From Anastrepha obliqua (Eukaryota > Arthropoda > Insecta > Diptera > Tephritidae), in assembly GCF_027943255.1 (NCBI RefSeq), contig NC_072893.1, forward strand, positions 102,465,784 through 102,529,783: DNA of 64,000 nucleotides, given 5' to 3'. Under the pieces are notes generated by a model that saw nothing but the letters and a program-made list of their open reading frames with translations, made no database searches and was not told the origin of the DNA. This document shows positions 42,731-52,852 of the stretch, in pieces (positions within the stretch are counted from its first letter, which is position 1; every line of letters begins with the position of its first letter). The position numbers were made by a program, and so were the translations under genes.

Positions 42731-43342
42731 TTTTGCTTTAGAAGAGAGTAAAAAACCAAAAATCGATGCTTTGAAAATAAATCCAAAAAACTTGTTTAAA
42801 GTCTTCTATGGCCCAAGTTTCCCCAACTAGTCTACTTCGAATAGAGTCAAGAATATCCGAAAGTATTTCTCCGATTTGCTTGAAATTTTGGCACAGTATT
42901 TAGGAAGTATTTTGCGTTAGAAGAGAGTAAAAAACCAAAAATCGATGCTTGGCAAATAAATCCACAAAACTCATTTAAAGTCTTCTATGGCCCAAGTGTC
43001 CCCAACTAGTCTACTTCGAATAAAGTCAAGAATCTCCGTAAGTATTTCTCCGATTTACTTGAAGTTTTGGCACAGTATTTGTGAAATACGTTGCGTTAGA
43101 AGAGAGTAAAAAACCAAAAATCGATGCATTCAAAATAAATCCAAAAAACTTGTTTAAAGTCTTCTATGTCCCAAGTTTCCCCAACTAGTATACTTTGGAT
43201 AAAGTCATGTATCTCAGTAAGTGTTTCTCCGATTTGCTTGAAATTTTGGCACAGAATTTAGGAGGTATTTTGCGTTAGAAGAGAGTAAAAAACCAAAAAT
43301 CGATGCTTGGAAAATAAATACACAAAACTCATTTAAAATATT
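42731..43342 (+). repeat. 179-bp tandem array, about 3.4 copies
   Basis: TTAGAAGAGAGTAAAAAACC occurs at 42738, 42917, 43096 and 43275, exactly 179 bp apart. Units are over 90 percent alike by eye and contain CCCAAGTTTCCCCAACTAGT and ATTTCTCCGATTTGCTTGAA. The last copy breaks into a mariner-like transposase fragment. No coding function; the unit length is in the nucleosomal range usual for satellites. Confidence 0.95.
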
Positions 43343-43343
43343 T

Positions 43344-43774
43344 CTTCAAAGACGAGGCTGGCGGCAATGTAACAGTGAACGGCGTACGTTATTGCGCCAT
43401 GATAAACGACTTTGGATGTCGAAAATTGAATCTCGTGATTTCCACAATATTTGGTTCTAACAAGACGGCGCTACTGGCCATAAAGGCCGTGAGACAATGG
43501 ATTTACTGCGCCGTCGTTTCGGTTAGCAATTTATTTCTCATCTCGGACCCGTAGATTGGCCACCAAGATCGAGTGATATCACACCTTTCGACTTTTATTT
43601 GTGGGGCATGTAAAGTCTAAATGTTTTGTGGATAAACCCGCTGCGATTGCGGCATTGGAAGCCGCCAACATCACTTAAGTTATTCACGAAATACCGACCG
43701 AAGTACTCCAGCGAGTCATTCAAAATAGGTGTTTACGGATGGCCGAATTACGTGCAGTTTTGACCAACATTTGA
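43344..43774 (+). pseudogene. Mariner-like transposase C-terminal half
   Basis: Plus strand. FFKDEAGGNVTVNGVRYCAMINDF precedes the second Asp block IWFQQDGATGHKGRETMDLL, written here as WF then a stop, then QDGATGH. LRRRFG and FISHLGPVDWPPRSSDITPF follow, then DFYLWGM with the third Asp, a stop, and EIPTEVLQRVIQNRCLRMAE to a stop at 43774. This is the Tc1/mariner branch with F-Q-Q-D-G-A-x-x-H and P-P-R-S-x-D-x-T-P-x-D-x-x-L-W-G. At least two stops; the N-terminal half is missing. Confidence 0.85.
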
Positions 43775-45734
43775 AAATGATTATCTTTAAGATATAAATG
43801 CCATGAATAGTTCTACACGGAAAGAATAAGGTTGCTCAATCATTGTGCAAATTAATTCTTTGCATGTCCGCTTTAGGGTAAACATTTCACGCTGTTGTAG
43901 TCTGTAATTTTTGCACAAAATCTTTTGTATATTAAAAAAATATTGGTATCTTTTTTGGAATACATGGTTACCCTAATCTTTTAGTTAGTTTTCCGTTTTT
44001 TCCTTGAGAAAATACAGTAAGATTGGATGAAAATGTATTTCCGTCAAACGTCTTGTTAGTGTTGCAATTCAACAGACTCATTTATTTGCAGACGCAGTTT
44101 ATGAGTAGTACTCAAGAATAAATCTCCCGTATACATTGATTAACAAGTGTTCTTGATTTTAGGTAAAGTTTCTATTTTATCGTTGATTTCACTTAGATTT
44201 CTCTTTTCAAGCGTAAAAAATAAATCAGGTGCCTTTTGAGGATATGCCGTTTGCAGAGTCTCTCAAGCGTAAAATTTGCTTTTGAAATTTACTTTTACAT
44301 AAACTATTTGTCCAGGTTAGATTTATATAGGGAAATGTGTTTACTTCTTTTAATATATTTGCAAATAATTGCTCACAGACCAAGTAAATTTACGAGCATC
44401 TTTTAATAAATCAACGAGACTGAGTTTGACTGCACACTGAGTTATGATGGCCACAGACCAAATAATGGCTAATATTTACTTGTATACTTACTTGTGTTTG
44501 GTAGTTGCTGAAGCCCTTTTGAGGCGAGTGAGAGGCAAATAAACCCTCGTTTTAACAATAAAAACTAAAAACAGTGAACTATGCAAAAAAATGCACACAT
44601 GAAAGGAAATTAAAATAACTAACGTAATAGCACAAGTTTTTGGAAAGTTTTTGAGTCTAAATTGAAGTAGTCTCCAGCATTGGCATTCTGTGAAATAAGT
44701 ATGGCATTTGTTGAATAAATAACTTTTTGTTGTTATCAATATTATTATTTTAAAAAGCCACAGAAATTTGTATGGAATTTTTTAATCACTGTAGATGGCA
44801 GCTGTCAAAATTGATTAAGAATAAAAAAAAAAATTAAAAATTTAATCAACTTTGCTTTTCGGAATAAATAAGCTCCAGTGGAAGTGATGTGGATAAAAAA
44901 ATATATTAGTGTGGAACCAGTTAAGAGATCGGAGTTACCCATTGCCATTGTCGAATATAGCATAAGAAATAAACAGTAGATTCCTAAAATGAATTCACTT
45001 TCCTAAAGAGATGTTTGAGTGTGTGCTGCAGAAGATAAGTTTAAAGCATTTTGAGGTGAACGCAGTGCCTCGCGTACAACTTTTCTTTCACTTCTAGTAA
45101 GTTGACTCTTATGCCCTACTCAAAATAGAAAAGAGCTAATGTACAAAGCACACATCAGCATACAGCATTATAAAATAAGGGCGTTACAAATAACATATTG
45201 CAGTAACCAGTAAAATTTCACTTAATGGCGGTGAAAATGCAATTTACTCGTACCAGCGCAGATAAATCGTTTAAAAACCTAACACATATTTTTAGTTCGA
45301 CTCAGCTTAAAAAGAACGTATTACAAAGTCATGACCTCATAACTAGAAATCATCACCTCGTTTATTACCCAATTCCTACTCCTGCAACATTCCTAAACAA
45401 ACAGAGAGAAGTGAAACGTTGCACTAAAAAATTTTGCAATAAATATTTCCTATACTCTACACATTTGTGTCTTCGGTTGTAGCACCTAGAACGAGTGCTA
45501 CATCATACAAACGATCAGACACTTCAGGAAAACAATTTACAAATATCAGTTTGCCGAATAAAATTGGCTTTAAAGTAATAACGGCAGTTTAAATTTGAAA
45601 GAGTGAATACTTTTATTTTGTTCGCTTGACTATAGCACTGTTTTGGGATATTTGCCATTTGTATCGTCAAATAATAAAGCAAGTAAATTCTAGTATTGAA
45701 TAATAGTTTTATGAAAGTATCTGGTAAAAAATTT
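43775..45734. other. AT-rich stretch, nothing recognised
   Basis: About 2 kb with only short motifless frames (44488-44739 minus, 45225-45482 plus). Confidence 0.4.
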
Positions 45735-46137
45735 CATGGCATTTGATTCTTGAATATGATATCCGGCATATGTCCATTGCGGCCAGGATTTACATGGTTG
45801 ATCCGATCAATGCAATTCTTGACTACTTTTTCCAATAAATCTGGACGTATGCCGTCAAAGGTGGATTGAGTATTGCAATAACTCGATTGTTAAGCGCGCG
45901 CTATGGCAACTTGCACCATCTTGTTGGAAACAAATGTCGTCGATATTTAATTGATTAACTTTTGGACACAAAAATTCAGTCCACATGGCTCAATAGCGCT
46001 CGTTATACACCGTAATGGCAGCTGGTTCTAGATTTCGATAAATCGGCACTGCTCAATGGACTTCGTGAACAGGTTAATTTTTTTAAAGTAAATTTCCACA
46101 ATTTGGAAGTGGTCTTCTAGCGTTAAACAATTCATGA
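45735..46137 (-). pseudogene. Mariner-like transposase, middle deleted
   Basis: Minus strand, same branch as 43344-43774. The N-terminus MNCLTLEDHFQIVEIYFK (HTH start) joins after a short gap to VYNERY and FLCPKVNQLNIDDICFQQDG with the second Asp, so the first Asp region is deleted. After another deletion the C-terminus reads VVKNCIDRINHVNPGRNGHM and PDIIFKNQ. Roughly 400 bp of a gene that should be about 1 kb. Confidence 0.72.
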
Positions 46138-47107
46138 TGAGTTATGCAACCTCACTGAACAGAAATGGCAGCACAATTTGCCATTCTCAGCTTTCAAACC
46201 ATAAATTTCAAATTGTTAGTTCTCATGCAGGTAAAAAGTACCGTTCACATATTTTATTTATTATATTTCGATAGTGAGGATTTCATCAATGCTCTAAATT
46301 TTGTTTGCGAACAGTGAAGAACTGATTAGTTTAAATAAGCTTCTCTTTGGTGAATTTTTTTTTCCTAAATTTTTGTTAATTATAATAATATAACTGCATG
46401 CCATAGTTTCTTATCTAATGCTTTATAATTTTATTAAAATGTAAATGAATAAAAATCCTCTTCAAAGAAAAACGTGTGGCTTGACGACTTTTTGCTAATT
46501 GTGAAGCATATGTGAAGCCTTTGAAAAACTAACATGCACAAGAATTTCACCCCATCAAAGTTATAAAAGAAAAAATCAGTCAGAGAGCAGGTCGGGAATA
46601 CTCTTTGAACAAAGTTTTAAACAATTATTTCGCTGCAAAAGTATTGCGAACAGGCTTTCAATTATAAGGTTTCTTTTAGAGAGCCATATCGAAAATATCC
46701 ACAACTTGCTATTGAGCTGGATGAAATTTAATAAGTGTGCGAAACTGTTGTGTGTTGGGGAAAACATTTTTTTTCGTTACATTTGTCATTGGTTATTATT
46801 AAAAATATTGAAAGAAAATCAGTAGTACTGACTTGTCGAAACAAAATGTCATGCATTCGTTGTATGGAGGAAATGCGCAGCATCGTCAGTGGAAAAACTC
46901 GACAGGATTTTCCCCCAACTTCAAACTTGCCCTTTCTTGCACTAAACTTTAATACTGGCCTTGGGCACTTCAGGCGCCAACTGACCTTTTCATTGGAAAG
47001 TTTGACGCATTATATCATAAACAAACTTAGAACCTTTTAATATGTGAGTCATATTAGTCTTGTTTGCAATGGCTTGAAAACTTCATCCCGGCTGAATTAA
47101 CCAGATA
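46138..47107. other. AT-rich spacer
   Basis: No supported feature. The plus frame at 46735-47040 has two C-x-x-C-like cysteines (MSCIRCMEE) but no recognisable family. Confidence 0.35.
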
Positions 47108-48129
47108 CGAGGGGTGCCTTTTATATGTCGGGATTAGAGAACAAAAACAAATTTTAATCATCGAAAATCACTTTATTGTTTTTTAAAATATTCTCCATGA
47201 AGATCTATACACTTTTGCATGCATTTGAACCAATTGTCGAAGCACTTTTGCCACCCTGAATGAGGTACCTCCAAAACATGCATTCTGAATGCCGCAACCG
47301 CTTCTTCAGGTGTCGAAAAACGTTGACCTCTCAGTTTGTGTTTTACGTACGGGAATAGAAAGAAGTCATTCGGTGCCAAGTCAGGACTATACGGCGGATG
47401 ACCCATTAATTCGATGTTTTGGGTGCTCAAAAATGCAGTTGTTTGAGCCGATGTGTGAGAGCTCGCATTGTCCTGGTGAAGAGTGATCCGTCTTGGGTTT
47501 TCGACACGAGCCTTTTTTTGAGCGATTGACAAATTGTGTGGGATCCAACGCGAACAAATTTTTTTGACAGTCAAATCTTTATGCAATATTGAATGTATGC
47601 TGGTCCCACTAATGCCTAAGATTGTCTCAATCTCACGATAGATCACATGACGATCTTGCAATATCAGTTCGCGCACAGCATCAATGAGTTTCGGAGCAAC
47701 AACTGATTTTGGACGACCTTCACGAAATTCGCCTTGGAGTGAACTACGACCACGATTGAATTCACCATACCATCGATAAACACTGGTCCTTGATGGAGCT
47801 TCATCGCGCAATGAACTACGACCACGATTGAATTCACCATACCATCGATAAACACTGGTCCTTGATGGAGCTTCATCGCGCAATGTTGCTGAGTTAATCC
47901 ACGTCGAAAGTTGTAAAAAATAATCGCACGAAGATGTTCACGAATTAATTCCATTTTTGGACCGATATGAATCTTTTAAGTTACTGTAAACAACACAAAT
48001 AGCGCTGGTATTTCAAAACGTTCTGAGTACGTAAAAGGCAAAAATGTTAAACTTTGCGATACAGCTGTCAGTTGCCAGATTGCTACACCAGGATTGCCAA
48101 ATCCCGAAATATAAAAGGCACCCCTCGTA
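47108..48129 (-). mobile_element. Compact mariner, TA-flanked, internally deleted
   Basis: CGAGGGGTGCCTTTTATAT at 47108 and its inverse ending at 48129, with TA outside both (47106-47107 and 48130-48131). The TIRs extend about 28 bp (one mismatch). 1,022 bp in total. Confidence 0.95.
47173..47954 (-). pseudogene. Mariner transposase with deleted catalytic core and 72-bp duplication
   Basis: Starts MELIREHLRAIIFYNFRRG at 47954. After a frameshift the stretch RDEAPSRTSVYRWYGEFNRG plus RSSL (24 residues) appears twice in tandem. Then EGRPKSVVAPKLIDAVRELI (second HTH) and WIPHNLSIAQKKARV follow, and the frame jumps to ENPRRITLHQDNASSH. This skips about 95 residues, including the T-G-D-E-S-W first Asp. 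HQDNASSHTSAQ and SPDLAPNDFFLFPYVKHKL keep the second and third Asp. C-terminus LHGEYFKKQ is normal. From 47883 the frame is open for 236 codons, but the protein cannot be catalytic. Confidence 0.92.
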
Positions 48130-48235
48130 ATAATGCATTTATTAACTAAAACCATTATACAGCGAGCAAGCATCATCCTTCGGCACCATAAAAATTGACA
48201 CAATGAGTTTACTTGAGGTCGCTATTTACTTACCG

Positions 48236-48360
48236 CCAAATTCCGGTACGGTTGTCCAAAATCAATTGTTATGCCAGAAAAAATTGATGATTTGCGCAAG
48301 GTCGTCATATCACATACCGTGAGATTGAGGCATCCTTGGGTCGGTCTTAGTGTATCGTAA
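48236..48360 (+). pseudogene. Mariner HTH scrap
   Basis: Plus strand, shifting frames: VMPEKIDDLRKVVISH and REIEASLG resemble V-V-x-P-x-x-I-D-A-V-R...H-V-T-Y-R-E-I-E-x-x-L-G, present intact in the mariner next door (REIETILGIS). Opposite orientation to that neighbour, so a separate fragment. Confidence 0.5.
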
Positions 48361-48454
48361 TAAGGACGTTATAGCATCATGTAGAACAGTTGAAAAACAA
48401 TAAAACTGTTTTCAACTCCCAATATGCACTTCCATTGTTATGACGGAAATATAC

Positions 48455-48683
48455 ATATATATATATATATATATATAATTTGTGCATATGCCCTTTTTTG
48501 GGTGTTTGACCGAGCTTTTCCTCCTATATGTGGCGTGCGTCTTGATGTTGTTCCACAAATGGAGGGGCCCACAGTTTTAAGCCCATTTCGAACGGCAGAT
48601 ATTTTTTATGAGGAGCTTTTTCATGGCAGAAATAAACTCGGACGTTTGCCATTGCACCAACTCATTCACCTACGGCAGCCGTA
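48455..48683 (-). mobile_element. tRNA-derived SINE with TA tail and internal deletion
   Basis: Minus strand. A (TA)n run (48458-48478) is the 3' tail. The body is intact as far as TTTGCCATTGC, where it jumps to CACCAACTCATTC of the head, a deletion of about 115 bp that removes the B box. Confidence 0.86.
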
Positions 48684-48904
48684 ATATATTATACATAACT
48701 ACATTACACAAATATTGCGAAAGCTGGTCAAAATATTAATATATGAAGTACGGCAACGCGACTATTAACCCTCACGAATAACGAAGCTAACGCGGTCCCC
48801 TCCCTATTCATACGGTCAGCGGTTAGGGAGAAACTTTAAATTTAAAACCTAATTCTACCACCGGGCACTCTGTATTTTGATGAAGAATATGAGACATTTG
48901 CTTG

Positions 48905-48995
48905 CTTAAGTACCAGGACGATAGATTTCAAGGTTTGCTTGATAGGTATGGTGAAACAAAAATGTGAGGGAAACTTTGGCTGTTACGTCACTTGA
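48905..48995 (+). repeat. Partial relative of the 26.4-kb MITE
   Basis: ACCAGGACGATAGAT, TTTGCTTGATAGGTATGGTG and GGGAAACTTTGG..GTTACGTCACT match 26672-26755 in order. Only the middle of the MITE is present. Confidence 0.55.
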
Positions 48996-49589
48996 ACGGT
49001 GCCTGGAATTAAAAAAAATGCATATCAAGAAGTGTCAAGTGTGGTTAGTTGAATACAAAACAAAAGCCAATATGGTTGTGAAACGTTGTGTGTTTTAAAT
49101 TAAATTTAGGAATTAAAAAAAACAGCATAATTGGCACATTGTTTTCAGCAGCGTTCGCGTACCATTTTGCAGCTACAGGTATATTCGAGTTACACACAAG
49201 AGCTAGAGCTAAATGTGACTATATGTGAGTGTGAGGGAGACAGAAAAAACTTAAATACTGGTTGCCTACGGTTTTTATGCTACCACAATTTAAAACCGAG
49301 CACAAAAACTTACTTCAAATAACGCACAATAAAGTTAAACACTTTCGCAAATTTGTACTCACCGCATTCGCAAACAAGCCGTTGCCATGGCATGAGCATT
49401 GGCTATGTTAGTTTTTTCGTATCCCACTAACACAAGCGACATTTTGTCAAACACATTTATTTGCACATTTCGTCGTATTCTCCTAATTATCTATATTTGA
49501 TCATTATCTATTCTTGAGCTTGCATGTGGCGGGGAAAAGAATCGTTTGATTCGATGCTTACTAAATTTTATTAAATTATCAAAAAGGAT
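48996..49589. other. AT-rich spacer
   Basis: Nothing supported. Confidence 0.4.
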
Positions 49590-49660
49590 GGTGAAATGTT
49601 TGGAGTACCGCTTTGGCACTCCCCAAGTAGCACTAGAGCGCTATATATCCAACACGGGTA
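49590..49660 (-). repeat. LINE 3'-end fragment
   Basis: GTGAAATGTTTGGAGTACC and CACTCCCCAAGTAGCACT match the 3' region of the LINE remnant at 33790-33850. Same orientation, about 70 bp only. Confidence 0.55.
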
Positions 49661-51003
49661 GAGGTAAATATCATAAACTCAATAGCGTTATCAGAGGCAC
49701 AGAGATAACAAAAAAATACTGCATTATCTGTAGTGTTTGCTGATCCTTCAGTGGAAGGTCCACTTGTGAACCATAGGAATACCGTCAATAAAAGCTCAAT
49801 GGGAGACATAAACTTATTCGTGATATTGCAGGATGTAGTCCATGATGAATTTCAACATATTCCTTATTTTGTATTTGGTGTCGGAAAATAATAGATTTCT
49901 CGTTTTAGGTATGAAGAATGCTTTTACATCTGATGATTCCGCATCTCGATCTAATTGGGCACAACTATAACAAGGTTTAAATTATTTTACCGACCACACA
50001 AACGGTTCTTTTGGTGCGACCTTCTACTTCTCTCGCATTTTTAAAATAACCAACTACTATTTGACTTTTGTTAAAGAAATTGGTAACTTGCTTTTGTATT
50101 ATGGGCACACATTTTTTCGAATTTTTATTTTAGTTTTTCATTTTGTACGAAAAACCTTTTGTTATTTGACTTTATTTTCTTCCATTTTGAATGGTTTATA
50201 CTAAAGTCAACTAGAAAACCGTTTGTGCATAAATTCCAAACCGGATTAAGGCTTCTACTGACCTAGCAAAAATGTGCAATCAACAAAAGTTGTATGGCTA
50301 ACTCGATACAAAAATCGTTTCAGAGATGAAGTGAAGTATAAACATAACATTAGATAGCTCATTTGATAACTTACAAAGGCATCCAAAATTGTGTATTGAA
50401 GCAGAAGCCGAATACAGGGACTAATAAATATATATTTGTGTTCCATCGAAAACAAATCTAAATGCGACCACACAAAGCGGCTAGTGCATTGTATTTCTGC
50501 TGTGAATCACGGGATGAAAACTATTGTTCACTTCTAAAATATTTGTGTTTTAATGCTTGTCTCGCACAATACTAATTCAACTGATCCCTAGTTACTGTTT
50601 GTCATGCAAAATTTAAAGTAATCAATAGCATGTGTAAAACAAAATATTAATAAATATAAATAAAAAAGAAAAAAACTAAAAAAAATAAAATAAAATGAAA
50701 TAGGTTAATGGGCGTCTCATGTAAATTTGAGCCTTTGCATCACGTTAAAATTAAAAAAATAACTTGATGCTGTGGCTATGCAAAACCATGCTTGGTATAC
50801 GCCTTTATATCCTGTTCTTTATATGTTTTATTTGGGGAAATTTGGATATTTCTATCACAGAATTGTAGTGAAAAATTTTATTTTTCTCAATTATTTCGCA
50901 CTGTCACATATAGTAAACTGCTGTTGCAAAATAGAAATGGCTGCTAATGCATTGAAGTCATACTACATCAGTTCAAGTCTAGGTCATTGCTGAACACATT
51001 TAT
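49661..51003. other. AT-rich stretch, nothing recognised
   Basis: Includes A-rich tracts at 50640-50700. No motif in the frames at 50255-50473 or 50772-50993. Confidence 0.4.
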
Positions 51004-51331
51004 ATATGTACATATATATATAATTGGCGCTTACACCCTTTTTGGGTGTTTGGCCCTGCTCCTCCTCCTATTTGTGGTGTGCGTCTTGATGTTGCTCCAC
51101 AAATGGAGGGACCTACAGTTTCAAGCCGACTCCGAACGGTAGATATTTTTATGAGGAGCTTTTTCATGGCAGAAATACACTCGGAGGTTTGCCATTGCCT
51201 GCCGAGGGGCGACCGCTATTAGAAAAATGTTTTTCTTAATTTTAGTGTTTTCACGGAGATTCGAACCAACGTTCTCTCTGTGAATTTCGAATGATAGTCA
51301 CGCACCAACCCATTCGGCTACGGCGGCCGCA
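51004..51331 (-). mobile_element. tRNA-derived SINE, best full-length copy
   Basis: Minus strand, about 328 bp. The tRNA-like head (51331 inward) has A-box sequence TAGCCGAATGGGTTGG and B box GGTTCGAATCT. The body reads AATAGCGGTCGCCCCTCGGC then TTTCTGCCATGAAAAAGCTC. The 3' domain ends in AAGGGTGTAAGCGCC before a TA-rich tail. I use it as the reference for the other eight copies. The head is tRNA-like in box placement, but I cannot name the parent tRNA. Confidence 0.92.
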
Positions 51332-51781
51332 CATTTATAATAAAACAAATAAATCGAAAAAAATAATAATCTTTTACTGGCAAAGTCTAATACAATCGAA
51401 ATTTGTTAGTAGTAAAAATTTATTGCGGAAGGCAACTGGTTCCGTAATTGCGATACATCATTCTGTGGAATGTCTATATATATAGTTAGCGACTTAAATT
51501 TTATATCGTTCGACAAAAATGTATTTGCTTGCAAGCAGAAAACAAGCTAAATGACCAGGAAGGGGTTTTCAAGTTTAATAATCGTAATTTCATTAATGCT
51601 TTTGCTGCCATCTGGTTTTGGCCAGACGATGTTGATGTTTAAACAAATTTTTAGTCAGTAAATGATTTGGGATCAGCTTTGTCATTCGAAATATCCTCGA
51701 GTTTCTATTTTTATAAAAGGTAAACATTAAAAAATGACAAAAATTAAAAATAGTTTACATATTAGGGTGAAATAAGTTATT
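51332..51781. other. AT-rich spacer
   Basis: No feature supported. Confidence 0.4.
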
Positions 51782-52684
51782 ACCCCTTATACGGTTGACC
51801 GTACATGGTACGGTCGTTCTATTTTATACAATTTTATATAACTTATCATTTCTAGCAAATTTGTTTTCATTATTTTCGTATAGTCTTTTTGATTATTTCT
51901 TTTTCATTTTTAAAAACTTTTATTGTGAAATGTATTTTACGAACCGCTTAAGTTAAATTGAGTGACTATTTTACTTTGTGGCAATTGAATGGCGGGAATT
52001 TCCGAAATTCAATTGAACGGGTTGTAATATTGTATAATTTTTTACTTAGCTTCTTACGGGTTTAAAAACCTAATTCTTAGTTGATTTCTGAATGGTTCGA
52101 ATTTCAAAGTTGAATTTGGGAGAAAATAAAGTATAAATATGGAAGAAGACGGAAAGTTTGATGAAGAGATAGATGTGGCTATAACCTAAGACAACAAAAA
52201 CGGATAAGTGAGGAAGAATTCCGTAAACAAATTGATAAAAAAAATTTCGAACGCTAATGAAATCGTTTCAAGACAAGATGGAAATAACGATGATGTGGAA
52301 TGTGGCGTAATTAAAGGGTAAAATGAAGGAAAATAAATCGATTTATTGAGGACGATGATAATAAGGACGAAGAGGAAGAGAGAATGATGTTATTCAATCA
52401 GAGAACTCGTTTCAGCGAGAAGCTAATGTATTTGTTAGGCAAAAGATAGAGGAAAATTGGCAAAAGAAGATTCTCTCACTGGTCGCATTCGTGTATATAA
52501 TCATTAAGTTGATTGTGGCCCAACTGAGAGAAACTCAACACCAGTTGAAGTGTTCCGGAAAATTTATTTACTGATCGAATGAGTCGGGTTATCTTGTCAG
52601 CAACTAATCGTAAAGTAAAATCTGTATATGAAGAATCCAACAGTAAAAGCCCAACAAGAAATAAAAAAGTCTGAAAAAAAAGTC
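51782..52684 (+). mobile_element. piggyBac-like element, 5' part
   Basis: A probable left end at 51782: after TTAT comes ACCCCTTATACGG, then an inner inverted repeat GACCGTAC-ATG-GTACGGTC (51798-51816). piggyBac elements begin CCC next to TTAA and often have inner inverted repeats. The transposase remnant follows at 52139. A SINE begins at about 52684 and no right end is present. Confidence 0.5.
52139..52680 (+). pseudogene. piggyBac-like transposase N-terminal remnant
   Basis: Starts MEEDGKFDEEIDVAI, an acidic N-terminus typical of piggyBac, with an Asp/Glu-rich run near 52340-52385. Then SLTGRIRVYNH, PTERNSTPVEVFRKIYLLIE and, in a shifted frame, VKSVYEESNSKSPTRNKKV. These match G-P-T-x-x-x-x-x-x-T-P-x-E-x-F-x-x-x-F...T-N-x-x-x. 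Several stops and shifts. The DDD catalytic part is absent, replaced by the SINE. Confidence 0.62.
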
Positions 52685-52852
52685 TGTCGCTGCTTGGCAA
52701 CCATCCGAGAGTATTTCTGCCATTAAAAATCTCCTCATAAAAAAATCTCCCGTTTGGAGGTGGCGTATAAATGTAGGTTTCTCTATTTGTGCAACAGCAT
52801 CAAGACGCACACTACAAATTAGAGAAGGAGCGCGGGTGAACACCGAGTAAAG
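52685..52852 (+). mobile_element. SINE, 3' half
   Basis: Plus strand: CCGAGAGTATTTCTGCCATT, CTCCTCATAAAAAAATCTCC and AGCATCAAGACGCACACTAC match the body and 3' end. The head is absent, and it is diverged (about 15-20 percent). Confidence 0.75.

Noticed and set aside
42731..43342. CRISPR-like regularly spaced repeats
   Set aside because: The whole 179-bp unit is repeated, with no unique spacers, in an animal genome.
51239..51331. Possible tRNA gene (A and B boxes)
   Set aside because: The boxes belong to a SINE head repeated nine times; no cloverleaf with an anticodon arm is convincing.
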